From Verrucomicrobiaceae bacterium (GTDB lineage Bacteria > Verrucomicrobiota > Verrucomicrobiia > Verrucomicrobiales > Verrucomicrobiaceae), in contig JAIXYN010000059.1 in assembly GCA_027490195.1 (NCBI GenBank), positions 112,166 through 176,165 of the forward strand: DNA of 64,000 nucleotides, given 5' to 3'. A program made the position numbers and the translations under genes. Below, piece by piece: positions 34,968 through 43,928 of this stretch. Position 1 is the stretch's first letter; the number at the start of each line of letters is the position of its first letter. The notes under the pieces were generated by a model, which saw only the letters and a list, made by a program, of their open reading frames with translations, searched no databases and had not been told where the DNA came from.

Positions 34968-35819
34968 ATGCTACTTTTTAGCCGGACTTCTAAAAAATCC
35001 CGTTTCGATGACTGCCTCTTGAAGGTAGTCGGGGGAGTCCTGCTGGCCGGAGCGCTCAGTCAATGCACCACCTCGTCGCCTAAAGGAGATGTGGTAGTTA
35101 GCGTTAAAGATCAGAAACTCGGTATCTACAGCCAAGGCAAACTCACCAAGGAGTATGTCATCTCGACTTCGAAATTCGGCCTCGGTGACCAAAAGGGCAG
35201 CAACCGTACCCCCTTGGGCCAGCATGAAGTCATCGCCAAAATCGGCCAGGGCCTGCCTGCTGGCGCAGTTTTGAAAAGCCGCCGCTGGAATGGTGAAGTG
35301 CTCAAACCCAACGCTCCAGGCCGCGATCCTATTGTCTCGCGCATCCTCTGGCTGCGTGGTATGGAAACCACCAATAAAAACGCCTTCAATCGTTTCATCT
35401 ACATTCACGGCACCCCGGAAGAAAACCGGCTCGGCAAACCTGCCAGCTATGGTTGCGTGCGCATGGGCATGAAGGATGTGGTCGATCTTTTCAACACCGT
35501 CAACGTCGGTGCCAAAGTAGTCATCACCAAAGGCGGCCTGCCACACGGCGACAAAGAAAAAGCAGTCGCAGCCACAGATGATGTCGATGGTTCCCCTGCC
35601 CTCAATGCCCCGGTCACGCTGGCAGCTCAACCGCTCGAAATAGCACGCATCGCGCCCTCAGAGGCTGAAAAGAAGCGCGCCGAAGAAAACGAAGCCAAGG
35701 CGAAGGGCAAAGCCGGCCCTGAACACGAAAAGCCTGCCCCAAAGTCGAGATCTTCCAAATCCAAGTCTTACACGAAGGTGGCGGGGCATGCCTCACAAAA
35801 GACGAAAGCCAAGGCCTGA
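34968..35819 (+). CDS. L,D-transpeptidase (YkuD) lipoprotein
   Basis: A 283-residue exported enzyme. The N-terminus is a lipoprotein signal ending in LAGALSQC (lipobox, Cys33). The YkuD domain (about 41-190) includes VSVKDQKLGIY, TPLGQHEV, and the catalytic motif H147-G ... S160-Y-G-C163-V-R165. The Cys nucleophile forms 3-3 cross-links in peptidoglycan or anchors proteins to it. The last 60 residues are charged, Ala/Lys/Glu-rich and end in basic repeats, probably binding cell wall or being unstructured. Its 3' end overlaps a convergent gene by 27 bases. Function in the cell wall is well supported. Confidence 0.92.
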   Translation: MLLFSRTSKKSRFDDCLLKVVGGVLLAGALSQCTTSSPKGDVVVSVKDQKLGIYSQGKLTKEYVISTSKFGLGDQKGSNRTPLGQHEVIAKIGQGLPAGAVLKSRRWNGEVLKPNAPGRDPIVSRILWLRGMETTNKNAFNRFIYIHGTPEENRLGKPASYGCVRMGMKDVVDLFNTVNVGAKVVITKGGLPHGDKEKAVAATDDVDGSPALNAPVTLAAQPLEIARIAPSEAEKKRAEENEAKAKGKAGPEHEKPAPKSRSSKSKSYTKVAGHASQKTKAKA

Positions 35820-36683
35820 GCCCTGAGTGGGTTCATCTCTCACGACTTCAAAAGCCGGCATCTCTTTCAATAGCGACGGATTGGTCTCCAACGGCATCCT
35901 GCGCATCACCTGCAGGAGCTTGCGATCGAGCATGAGCCGCTGCTTGCGGATGCCGCTCTCGAAAATGTCACTCTCCTTCCATCGGGGAGCATCGCGGAAC
36001 GCCGCTTGTGAGGGAAGATAAACCGCCGTGCGGCCCACGTTCTCATCGATCAACCCGGCCTCAGCTTTTCCCGTCAGGTGACACACCCCGACAATGCAGC
36101 CCAGTTCCACCGCACGTGCTGAGGCGCATCGATCCACCCTCTCAACGCCCAAAACCGTTTCCGTGGCGCTCGGCACCAGCATCATATCCACGCCCGCCCC
36201 CCGCAGCTTCGTACTGATCTCAGGAATTTCGATGTCCAGGCAGATCACCACCGCAAAGCGCAGCCCGGCAAACTCCCAGAGGCGCATCTCCGTGCCCGGC
36301 GAAAAATCCGATTCCCACGGCGTCAGGTGCAGCTTGTCTTGGTACAAGACTCGATCTTCCACCAAGATCGGCGCCCTGTTGCGCAGCTCCTGGCGTTCAG
36401 CATCCCAGAACGGCACAGTGCCAAGCACGACCGCCTTGCCGGGGCGAATGAGCAGCGATTTCAAAGCCGGCAACAGTTCCCCCCAGAACACCTCGGCCAC
36501 CCGTTGAAGAGTTTTAGGTTCCACCAACGGCTGTAGCCCCACCCAGGTAAATTCCGGCAGCAGCACCAAGTCTGCTCCATTTTCCCAGGAAGCCTCCACA
36601 CAATCCACCACCGCCGCAGCAAATCCTGCTGGCGAACTCGCGGCAACGCCGGGATCGAATGTGCAAAGATCAATTGCTATCAT
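35793..36683 (-). CDS. Carbon-nitrogen hydrolase (nitrilase superfamily)
   Basis: A 296-residue cytoplasmic amidase-like enzyme. The catalytic triad is visible: Glu44 (LLPEFTW), Lys117 (YQDKLHLTPWE) and Cys148 (VICLDIEIPE). Cys-Leu-Asp-Ile-Glu replaces the more usual C-Y-D/E-x-x, still consistent with the fold. It cleaves or forms a C-N bond in an amide or nitrile; substrate unknown. ATG at 36683. The last 27 bases run against the transpeptidase gene, which is unusual but not rare. The feo operon lies just upstream on the same strand. Confidence 0.85.
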   Translation of the reverse strand: MIAIDLCTFDPGVAASSPAGFAAAVVDCVEASWENGADLVLLPEFTWVGLQPLVEPKTLQRVAEVFWGELLPALKSLLIRPGKAVVLGTVPFWDAERQELRNRAPILVEDRVLYQDKLHLTPWESDFSPGTEMRLWEFAGLRFAVVICLDIEIPEISTKLRGAGVDMMLVPSATETVLGVERVDRCASARAVELGCIVGVCHLTGKAEAGLIDENVGRTAVYLPSQAAFRDAPRWKESDIFESGIRKQRLMLDRKLLQVMRRMPLETNPSLLKEMPAFEVVRDEPTQGSGLGFRLL

Positions 36684-36698
36684 GGCGCATGGTTCGCC

Positions 36699-36827
36699 TC
36701 ATTTCACACAGCCGCAATTGCCACCACAGCCTGGTTTCTTCCGGTGCTTGACGGAGCGCACGATAAACAGCGTGATCGTAACGAGCACGACCGCGATTGC
36801 TGCGATGGATTGCCAGTCTGCTTTCAT
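36699..36827 (-). CDS. FeoB-associated Cys-rich membrane protein (42 aa)
   Basis: ATG at 36827 opens 42 codons to TGA at 36699. One membrane helix (SIAAIAVVLVTITLFIVRSV, residues 7-26) is followed by a basic KHRKK patch and the C-terminal cysteine cluster CGGNCGC. This is the layout of the small FeoB-associated Cys-rich proteins encoded next to feoB in many bacteria, thought to help Fe(II) uptake or FeoB assembly. It starts 15 bases beyond the feoB stop on the same strand, as expected for the last gene of feoA-feoB. It is easily missed because of its size. Confidence 0.85.
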   Translation of the reverse strand: MKADWQSIAAIAVVLVTITLFIVRSVKHRKKPGCGGNCGCVK

Positions 36828-36842
36828 AGGTTGATGAAGAGG

Positions 36843-38927
36843 TTAGTAGCCTAGCGCACTGCCGATCTGGAAAATCATCAGGCTGAGTACATACGCCGTT
36901 CCGGTCATGTACCCGAGTTGAAACATCGCCCATTTCCAACTTCCCGTCTCACGCTTCACGATGGCGATGGTGCTGACGCACTGCATGGCAAAGACATAAA
37001 ACACCAGCAGGCTGATGCAGACCAGCGGCGTGTAAACCGCCCGTCCATCAGGGCGGCGCTCGGATGCCAGTTTGTCACGCAGCGGGGTCAGGTTGTCGTC
37101 ATCTCCGCTCTCCACGGCATAAACCACGCCCATCGTTGAATTGAACACCTCGCGGGCGGCAAAACTGCCAATGAGCCCGATGCCGATCTTCCAATCATAC
37201 CCAAGCGGAGCGATAGCGGGCTCGATCAGTTTGCCGGCACGCCCCGCAAAGCTGTTTTCAAGCTGGAGCGCCTTGTCCTCCGTGTCGCTTTTTGGATAGG
37301 TCGAAGCCGCCCAGATCAAAATGGAAATGCCCATGATGATCGTCCCTGCACGAACCAAAAACATCCGCGCACGCTGCCACACATGCAGCGAAATGCTCTT
37401 GATCGCGGGCATCTTATACGACGGCATTTCCAGAATCATCGGACTCGCCGCTCCTTTCATCACGCACTTGTTAAACACCCACGCAAAGAAGAACGCACCA
37501 AGCGTGCCCAGTCCATAAAGCCCCAGCATGATCCCCGCCTGGGTCAGCGCACCGACTTCCCTCACCGGAAACAGCACCCCAATCAGCAGGGAATAAACCG
37601 GCAAACGCGCAGAGCAGGAAGCCAGCGGCGCAATCAGAATCGTGATCAATCGGTCCTTGGGACTGTCGATCGTACGCGCTGCCATGACGCCGGGAATAGC
37701 GCATGCATACGAGCTGAGGAATGGCAGGAACGACTTCCCGTTGAGGCCTACCTTGCTCATCGCCCAGTCCATGATGAAGGCGAGCCGCGACATGTAGCCC
37801 GTATCCTCCATAATGCCGATGAAGAAGAACAGGATAAGAATCTGCGGCAGAAAGATGACCACGCCACCGACTCCAGGCACCACACCATTCACGATGAGAT
37901 CGCGGAAATCCCCGGCAGCCATCAGCCCCTCCACCCAGGTGCCCAACTGGCCGAATCCAGCCTCAATCCAGCCCATAGGGCCCTCCGCCACCTTGAAAAT
38001 GAGGAAGAACAGCAGCCCGAGCACGAGCAGCAGATTCACGAATCCAAGCACCGGGTGCAGCAGGACGCGGTCAATTTTCGTGGTGATCGTTTCGATCTCT
38101 TGATCAGGCCGCTTCAAAACCTGCGCACATAGTGCTTCGATGCCTCGATAGCGCTCGGCGACGAGTTCGTCCTCCCAGCCAGGAAAGCTCGCTTCCATGC
38201 TGGCACGCAGTTCTTGAATGCGTCCTATCTGCGTATCCGCAATGCCATCATGCGTCGGATTGTGGTCAGATAGCAAATAAAGCGGCTCCAATAATGAAGC
38301 CCTGCTGTGAATGGCTCCCGTCTCGCACAGGGTGCCACGACTTTGTTCCAGTGCGGCCCGCACTCCTTCAGGCAGCTTCGCACTCTGCCACTTCGGTGAT
38401 GTGAGGTCCTCACGACTGAGCGCGAGCTTGAGTTCGATCAATCCCTGACCGCTTACCGCCTGCGTTTGCACCACCACGACCCCGAGCAATTCGGACAACT
38501 TGGCCGCGTCAATTCGCCACTCGCGCTGCACGGCTACGTCGATCATGTTCAGCACCAAAATCGTCGGCAGGCCTAGCTCGAGCACTTGGCTGACCATGTA
38601 CAGATTACGTTCCAGATTGGCCGAATCCACCACACACACCACACGGTCAGGGCGCGGTGTTTCAGGTCGGCGCCCCAGCAAAACATCGCGCAGCACGGCT
38701 TCGTCCGGTGATCGGGCATTCAGGCTGTAAGCACCGGGCAGATCAATCAGCCGCAGTTTTTTCCCATGCTGGCTGTAGCACTCACCGATTTTTTTTTCGA
38801 CGGTGACCCCGGGGTAGTTCGCCACTTTTTGCTTCAGCCCCGTGAGCAGGTTGAAGAGCGTGGTTTTCCCGGAGTTCGGGTTTCCCACAATGGCGATGAG
38901 GGGCGGTTCAGACGTGGCCTGGCTCAT
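36843..38927 (-). CDS. feoB: Ferrous iron transporter FeoB
   Basis: A 694-residue inner-membrane Fe(II) transporter with an N-terminal GTPase domain: G1 GNPNSGKTT (15-23), G2 Thr in YPGVTVE, G3 DLPGAY (62-67), G4 NMID (127-130). Residues about 140-265 form the helical GDI-like domain, and residues about 280-694 carry the two Gate motifs (for example FLPFLSSYACAIPGVMAAR and ILIAPLASCSARLPVY) with conserved Cys. GTP turnover couples to iron entry. The start overlaps the stop of feoA as ATGA (38924-38927). Expression is probably iron-controlled, but I see no convincing Fur site upstream. Confidence 0.95.
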   Translation of the reverse strand: MSQATSEPPLIAIVGNPNSGKTTLFNLLTGLKQKVANYPGVTVEKKIGECYSQHGKKLRLIDLPGAYSLNARSPDEAVLRDVLLGRRPETPRPDRVVCVVDSANLERNLYMVSQVLELGLPTILVLNMIDVAVQREWRIDAAKLSELLGVVVVQTQAVSGQGLIELKLALSREDLTSPKWQSAKLPEGVRAALEQSRGTLCETGAIHSRASLLEPLYLLSDHNPTHDGIADTQIGRIQELRASMEASFPGWEDELVAERYRGIEALCAQVLKRPDQEIETITTKIDRVLLHPVLGFVNLLLVLGLLFFLIFKVAEGPMGWIEAGFGQLGTWVEGLMAAGDFRDLIVNGVVPGVGGVVIFLPQILILFFFIGIMEDTGYMSRLAFIMDWAMSKVGLNGKSFLPFLSSYACAIPGVMAARTIDSPKDRLITILIAPLASCSARLPVYSLLIGVLFPVREVGALTQAGIMLGLYGLGTLGAFFFAWVFNKCVMKGAASPMILEMPSYKMPAIKSISLHVWQRARMFLVRAGTIIMGISILIWAASTYPKSDTEDKALQLENSFAGRAGKLIEPAIAPLGYDWKIGIGLIGSFAAREVFNSTMGVVYAVESGDDDNLTPLRDKLASERRPDGRAVYTPLVCISLLVFYVFAMQCVSTIAIVKRETGSWKWAMFQLGYMTGTAYVLSLMIFQIGSALGY

Positions 38928-39163
38928 GCGGCGGCGGGGGAGATGGCGATGAATGCCGCCTCATGATTGCGCATGGAGAGATGAGAGCCGCGCACGCAAA
39001 TTTCGATGGGTTCCCCCAACGGCGCACGGCGCGTCACGCGGACGCGGGTTCCTGGGACAATGCCCATTTCACGCAGCCGCGTGAGTCCGGCACGCCCGGT
39101 TGGCATGGCCTGGACGATGGCATCTGTGCCAATAGGGAGTTCAGCAAGGGTGGCGGCGTACAT
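38924..39163 (-). CDS. feoA: FeoA-family protein
   Basis: A 79-residue SH3-like small protein. It has LAELPIGTDAIVQ, LTRLREMGIVPGTRVRVTRRAPLGEPIEICVRGSHLSMR, matching the FeoA core in which R-L-x-x-M-G and P-G are conserved. FeoA works with FeoB at the membrane in Fe(II) uptake. ATG at 39163 is chosen over a TTG at 39184. Stop overlaps feoB start as ATGA, so they are translated in tandem. Confidence 0.92.
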   Translation of the reverse strand: MYAATLAELPIGTDAIVQAMPTGRAGLTRLREMGIVPGTRVRVTRRAPLGEPIEICVRGSHLSMRNHEAAFIAISPAAA

Positions 39164-39353
39164 GAAAGGAAAACGGTTCTGCAATTGAGACTCTGTCGCA
39201 AACTTTGAACGAGATTAACAAGAACTGCGATTCTGGCAAATGCGTACTTTGGGCAGATTTTGCGCATTGGGTACCCATCCAGCCTCTTTTCACCCACCTG
39301 CCACAGGGGTTGCACCGGCTTTGAAAGCCGCTAATCTGCGCGCCCTCGAATTT

Positions 39354-40724
39354 ATGTGGAAAGGCCGTTTTGCTCAGGAAACCAGCGCTCTCGTTCAGCG
39401 CTATGGAGAATCCGTGTCATTTGACTGGAGGCTCTACCCCCATGACATCGCCGGTTCTATCGCGCATTCCAAAGGCCTGCTCAAAGCAGGTATTTTGACT
39501 GACGAGGAGCAGCAGCAGATCGAAACGGGCCTGCTGGCCATCCGCCAGGAAATCGAATCAGGTAACTTTGAGTTCAAGGAGTCGCTCGAAGACGTCCACA
39601 TGAACATCGAGTCAGAGCTGACCAAGCGCATCGGCCCTGCCGGTGCCAAACTCCACACCGCCCGCAGCCGGAACGACCAGGTGGCCACGGACGTGCGCCT
39701 TTACTGCCGCGCGGAAATCACCCGCATCATCGATCTCCTCTCCGCCATGCAGGCGGCTCTCATCGAATGTGCCGAACGCGGCGGCGACACCGTCATGCCC
39801 GGCTACACCCACCTGCAGCGCGGTCAGCCCGTCCTCTTTGCCCACCATCTCCTGGCCTATGTGGAAATGCTGTCCCGTGACTCGGACCGCCTGACCGATT
39901 GCCGCAAACGCCTCAATATCATGCCCCTCGGCTCCGGTGCGCTGGCTGGCAGCACCATCATCATCGACCGCGAATTCGTGGCTCAGCAGCTTGGCTTCAC
40001 CTCAGTGACGCAAAACTCCATGGATGCCGTCAGCGACCGTGATTTCGTCGCCGAACTCCTCTTCGCCGTCTCCCTTCTGGGCGTCCACCTTTCACGTCTG
40101 AGCGAAGATGTGATCCTCTGGGCCAGCGCCGAGTTTGGCTTCGTCACTCTCAGCGATGCTCACACCACCGGCTCGTCCTTGATGCCGCAGAAGAAAAACC
40201 CGGATGTGGCTGAACTCACCCGCGGCAAGTCCGCGCGCTTGATCGGCAACCTCATGAGCATCCTCACCCTGCTCAAAGGTCTGCCCATGACCTACAACCG
40301 CGATTTGCAGGAGGACAAGGAGCCGCTGTTTGACTCCATCGACACCATCGACATCGCCCTGCAGGTCTTCACCGAGATGATCACCGGCATGGACGTGAAC
40401 CGTGCCAAAACGACCGCCGCCGCCAGCGATCCGATGCTGTTGGCCACCGATCTCGCCGACTACCTCGTCAATCATAACGTCCCCTTCCGTCAGGCCCATG
40501 AAGTGATCGGCAAGCTTGTGGCCTACTCCATCGAGCAGCAGCGCAGCTTTGGCGAAATGACCCTTGAGGAATTCCAGCGATTCTCACCAGCCTTCGCTAC
40601 CGATGTGACCACATGCTTGAAACTGGACACCGCCATGGCTGCTCGCAAGGGCATCGGTGCCCCATCGCCGCAGAACGTAAAAGCGCAATTGGGCCGCTGG
40701 CGCAAAGCCTTGACCCCTGAGTGA
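39354..40724 (+). CDS. argH: Argininosuccinate lyase
   Basis: A 456-residue enzyme that splits argininosuccinate into arginine and fumarate, the last step of arginine synthesis. It starts MWKGRFAQETS, close to the usual K-L-W-G-G-R-F start; a longer frame from 39240 adds 38 residues unlike any ArgH and is rejected. HTARSRNDQVATDVRL and GYTHLQRGQPV are signature segments, and the flexible catalytic loop is GSSLMPQKKNPDVAE (Gly273 onward, with the catalytic Ser). Homotetrameric, cytoplasmic. No other arg gene is in the window. Length is normal for the family. Confidence 0.96.
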   Translation: MWKGRFAQETSALVQRYGESVSFDWRLYPHDIAGSIAHSKGLLKAGILTDEEQQQIETGLLAIRQEIESGNFEFKESLEDVHMNIESELTKRIGPAGAKLHTARSRNDQVATDVRLYCRAEITRIIDLLSAMQAALIECAERGGDTVMPGYTHLQRGQPVLFAHHLLAYVEMLSRDSDRLTDCRKRLNIMPLGSGALAGSTIIIDREFVAQQLGFTSVTQNSMDAVSDRDFVAELLFAVSLLGVHLSRLSEDVILWASAEFGFVTLSDAHTTGSSLMPQKKNPDVAELTRGKSARLIGNLMSILTLLKGLPMTYNRDLQEDKEPLFDSIDTIDIALQVFTEMITGMDVNRAKTTAAASDPMLLATDLADYLVNHNVPFRQAHEVIGKLVAYSIEQQRSFGEMTLEEFQRFSPAFATDVTTCLKLDTAMAARKGIGAPSPQNVKAQLGRWRKALTPE

Positions 40725-40729
40725 CCGGC

Positions 40730-41332
40730 ATGCAGATCCCGGAATTTGAACTCTACACGCCCGGAGCCGAGCCTGGCTGGCAGAAAACCCGCAGCGAGGC
40801 GCTCTTTGCGAACCCTCATGTAGGCGTCGAAAAAGCCTTTTTCACGACCCCAAGCCGCAAGTCCGAAGTGCCCTGGATGGTGGTAAAACGCAAGGCCGCC
40901 GTGGCTATCGCTCCCATTCTTGAGGACGGACGTTTCGTGATGGTGCATCAAGAGCGCCTGCCTGTGATGCAGACGATGTGGGAATTCCCAGCCGGTCAGA
41001 TTGACACCGAAGTCACGCGCGAGTCCCTCATCTACACGATTCAAAATGAACTGCGTGAAGAGTGCGGTTGCGCGCTCCATCCAGATCTTGGAACCCTGCA
41101 ATCTCTGGGCTGGTTTTTTCCTTCGCAAGGTTTTACCGACGAGATCGTTTATCTTTTTACGGCGAAGCCCGTGTGTGTCGTCAGCCGTCCGGAACCGGAT
41201 GGAAGCGAACACATCAGCGACGTGCGGTTTGTTAGCGCGGGAGAACTGCGTGGGATGATTGCTGCCAATGCGATCACCAACGCCCTGACGCTGGCTCTCT
41301 ACGCGCGGATCGCGGCCCAAGGACTGCCGTAG
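40730..41332 (+). CDS. Nudix hydrolase (ADP-ribose pyrophosphatase-like)
   Basis: A 200-residue protein with a Nudix fold: WMVVKRKAAVAIAPIL, then the Nudix box region FPAGQIDTEVTRESLIYTIQNELREECGC. Compared with the canonical G-x5-E-x7-R-E-x-x-E-E-x-G spacing, the loop is three residues longer and the first Arg of the R-E-x-x-E-E part is Asn. The downstream SLGWFFPSQGFTDEIVYLF segment matches ADP-ribose/NADH pyrophosphatases such as NUDT5-like enzymes. It hydrolyses a nucleoside diphosphate derivative. Start ATG at 40730, or GTG at 40721 in a GTGA overlap with the argH stop. Confidence 0.83.
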   Translation: MQIPEFELYTPGAEPGWQKTRSEALFANPHVGVEKAFFTTPSRKSEVPWMVVKRKAAVAIAPILEDGRFVMVHQERLPVMQTMWEFPAGQIDTEVTRESLIYTIQNELREECGCALHPDLGTLQSLGWFFPSQGFTDEIVYLFTAKPVCVVSRPEPDGSEHISDVRFVSAGELRGMIAANAITNALTLALYARIAAQGLP

Positions 41333-41371
41333 TCCTACGCACTCGCAACTCCCCTTCCCCCTCTCCTTAAC

Positions 41372-42511
41372 ATGTGGTCCGGCATCCTTCAAAAAGTCTT
41401 CAAAGTTCGCGAAAAAGTCGCCATGAACCTCGGCGGCAAAGGTGACGAGGAAAAACCCTTCCTCGATCACCTTGAAGATCTGCGCAAAATGATCGTGCGC
41501 ATCGCCATGACGCTGCTGGTGTCCACGCTCTTCACCTTCTGCTTCTACGACAAGCTGTTCGAGATCATCAAGTACCCGCTCTGGGCCACCGGCGTCATCA
41601 AGACACCGGAAGAACTCAAGGCCATGCTGCAAATTCTGACGCCGCAGGAAGGCTTCCTCATGGTGATGAATCTGTCCTTGATCGCGGCGGTCATCCTCGC
41701 GTTTCCACTGCTTCTTTTCTTCCTGCTGCAGTTCATCCTGCCAGGGCTCAAGCCGGCGGAAAAGAAGGCCATCTTCCCCGCCATTGGCATTGGCGCGGGA
41801 TTGTTTCTGCTCGGAGCCTGTTTCGCTTTCTATGTGGTGCTCCCCAAGGCTTTGGAATTCTTCTACACTTTCAACGAGAGCCTCGGCATGTCCAACGGCT
41901 GGAGGCTTGATGGCTACGTGAAGTTTGCCACCCGCTTCATCCTCCTTTTCGGCGTCGCATTTGAGCTGCCTGTCATTGTGATGGTCCTGGTGAAGCTGGA
42001 CTTCCTTAACTACAAGCTGATGAGCACGACGCGCTCCTACGCCATCATCGCCATCGCGATTTTCGCGGCCATCGTGACGCCGACACCTGATCCGTTCACC
42101 ATGCTGGTGCTGGCTGGACCTCTTTATGTGCTCTATGAAACCTGCATCTGGCTCGCTTTCTTCATGGAGAAAAAGGACCGTGCCGCCTACCCTGAGTACT
42201 ACGCCGACATCGACAAAGACGAGAAGGCGCTGGAGCAGCCAGGAGCAGACGACTGGGACAATGAGAACTACAATCCGTGGTCCTCAGGAGACGATGAAGA
42301 AGATGACAAGGACGACTACCAGTCCCCTGCCGCCAAACCATCCGCCCCACCACCCGAGGTCGAAAACCCTGATCTCGAAAACCTTGGTGAAGACCAGAGT
42401 TCGAAGATGCCTGAGGAAGATGCAGCAGACCTTCCGCCCCGTGAAATGACACTGGAAGAACTCGCCCGCGAGGATGAGAAACGCTCCAGTGAGCCACCGA
42501 AGGACTCATAA
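41372..42511 (+). CDS. tatC: Twin-arginine translocase subunit TatC, long acidic tail
   Basis: A 379-residue inner-membrane protein. The TatC core (about 28-270) has six helices, with the conserved PFLDHLEDLRKMI start, the LIAAVILAFPLLLFFLLQFILPGLKPAEKK segment and FGVAFELPVI. TatC binds twin-arginine signal peptides and folded cargo. After the last helix there is a tail of about 110 residues, very acidic and Pro/Ser-rich (about residues 270-379: DKDEKALE, DDEEDDKDDYQ). Most TatC proteins stop soon after the last helix. No tatA is adjacent. The start ATG is at 41372, with 41423 as an alternative. Confidence 0.93.
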   Translation: MWSGILQKVFKVREKVAMNLGGKGDEEKPFLDHLEDLRKMIVRIAMTLLVSTLFTFCFYDKLFEIIKYPLWATGVIKTPEELKAMLQILTPQEGFLMVMNLSLIAAVILAFPLLLFFLLQFILPGLKPAEKKAIFPAIGIGAGLFLLGACFAFYVVLPKALEFFYTFNESLGMSNGWRLDGYVKFATRFILLFGVAFELPVIVMVLVKLDFLNYKLMSTTRSYAIIAIAIFAAIVTPTPDPFTMLVLAGPLYVLYETCIWLAFFMEKKDRAAYPEYYADIDKDEKALEQPGADDWDNENYNPWSSGDDEEDDKDDYQSPAAKPSAPPPEVENPDLENLGEDQSSKMPEEDAADLPPREMTLEELAREDEKRSSEPPKDS

Positions 42512-42540
42512 GCCAGGCGGACTCAGTAAATCAACATGCG

Positions 42541-42567
42541 GAGGCACAGGCGAACAGCCTGTGCCTC
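42541..42567. terminator. Hairpin between convergent tatC and zinc-ribbon gene
   Basis: An 11-bp perfect stem (GAGGCACAGGC with a 5-base loop and GCCTGTGCCTC) lies 29 bases after the tatC stop and two bases before the end of the convergent gene. U-runs are poor on both strands, so it may be a bidirectional stop with weak efficiency. Confidence 0.5.
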
Positions 42568-42568
42568 T

Positions 42569-43801
42569 TCAGCGTTCGGGGGCGCCTTCACAATCAATCA
42601 CCAACAGACAAGGTGCCTCGGACTGAATGTCGAGCCTTCGCACAAGCAGGCGTGCGAGATACGACTTCCCCCATTCACTTTCACGATCCATGAATCGCCC
42701 CAGCGGCGTCTCACGCTCGACACACGCCACGAAATGCGGCGTGCTCCCAGCCGACACCTGCACATCGAAGGTGAGGTATCTGGGCCTCAGTGCCGCTGCA
42801 ATATCCAGACCATGGCTGGGCCGCAGGCCAAGGTGAAACCAAGCGGCGTCTCCCGCCGGCTGCTTCAAGAACCCGGCCAGCGCCGCTGAATGGGTTTCAA
42901 ACAGCAGTGGCCAGCCGATACGCCGCTTGCCGTCAGCACCCGTCTCAAGACGAATCAGCGCGCCATCGGCACAAGCCGAGGTCACCAGTTTGAAAAGCGG
43001 CACCAGCTGGCCGCCCGGCAGTGTCTGCGGCATGCCGGGAATGCGTGAGAGCAGCCTCAGTTCGGTCTTTTTTTCACCCGTGGCACCAAACTGTGCTTCG
43101 ATCTCGGCGCTGTATTTGGCCGCCTCGTGAATGCATGCAGCCCGGCGTTCAGCCGTGTCAGCGGCGAACAATTCCGTGATCAAAGCTTTTGTATCCGCTG
43201 TGACGGCCTCCATATCCGGGGCCGGAATCACAGCACGGGCGATCTGCGTTTTAGGCACCACAGGCTCATTTCGCACCAATTCCAGGGCGGGAGGTGGCGC
43301 AGCGACAACGCCCGGTTTGCCCCCTGCCGCATTGACGCTGTCCCACCACAGCCAGAGAGCGCCACCACACACAAGCGTAAAGGCCAGCAGGATAAGCGCA
43401 CCGCGCCAAGGCGAGGTGCGCAGGTGCGGCGATGTCGTGAATTCCTCCGACGGCGGTGGCGGCGCACCCATGGGCCTCAGCGCCTGCGAAGGCTGCAAAG
43501 TCTGACGCGCCGTGAAGTTGGCGGGATTGTGTACCGGCTGCGGTTGCTGCAAGCCAGGCCATGCCGCCGGCTGAGAAACGGCGTGCACATTCTGCTGCGG
43601 CGTGGGCAAAGGCTCCACCTGGTAAACTCGCCGCCTCACCTGCGCCACTCCTACTACCTGGGCATGCGTGCCGAAATACCCCCGCTGCGCACTGTGCGCG
43701 CAGTGCGGGCACTGCACCATACCCCCCATGCTTTGCTGCATGGAGAGAAATGCCTGGCCGCAGGCCGGGCAGATCAGACTGGCGGTGGTTCCGGGATTCA
43801 T
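42569..43801 (-). CDS. Zinc-ribbon, single-helix membrane protein of unknown function
   Basis: A 410-residue protein. The N-terminus is a zinc ribbon with Cys11-x-x-Cys14 and Cys31-x-x-Cys34 (CPACGQ and CPHCAH). Residues about 50-145 are Pro/Gln/Ala-rich and probably disordered. A single helix follows (ALILLAFTLVCGGALWLWW), then a soluble domain of about 210 residues. I do not recognise the C-terminal domain. The ATG at 43801 is preferred because the frame continuing to 44107 has no ribbon-like sequence and overlaps uppS. Zinc-ribbon plus helix proteins of this kind are frequent in Verrucomicrobia and Planctomycetes. Role unknown; no operon partners on its strand. Confidence 0.75.
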   Translation of the reverse strand: MNPGTTASLICPACGQAFLSMQQSMGGMVQCPHCAHSAQRGYFGTHAQVVGVAQVRRRVYQVEPLPTPQQNVHAVSQPAAWPGLQQPQPVHNPANFTARQTLQPSQALRPMGAPPPPSEEFTTSPHLRTSPWRGALILLAFTLVCGGALWLWWDSVNAAGGKPGVVAAPPPALELVRNEPVVPKTQIARAVIPAPDMEAVTADTKALITELFAADTAERRAACIHEAAKYSAEIEAQFGATGEKKTELRLLSRIPGMPQTLPGGQLVPLFKLVTSACADGALIRLETGADGKRRIGWPLLFETHSAALAGFLKQPAGDAAWFHLGLRPSHGLDIAAALRPRYLTFDVQVSAGSTPHFVACVERETPLGRFMDRESEWGKSYLARLLVRRLDIQSEAPCLLVIDCEGAPER

Positions 43802-43928
43802 CGTGCGCAAAAAACTTAACTCATGTGCAGCTTCTTGCGCGAGTTGATTGCAGCAATCCGCCACAAGCGCAGTACGAACGCAGAACTTTCTGGCGCAGAC
43901 TGCGGCATGCAGTAGATTTTCCCTTCGC

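Noticed and set aside
39240..39353. N-terminal extension of ArgH by 38 residues
   Set aside because: The added residues do not resemble any ArgH N-terminus, while the ATG at 39354 gives the usual start and length.
39164..39353. Fur box upstream of feoA
   Set aside because: No sequence close to the GATAATGATAATCATTATC consensus could be seen; iron control cannot be claimed from sequence.
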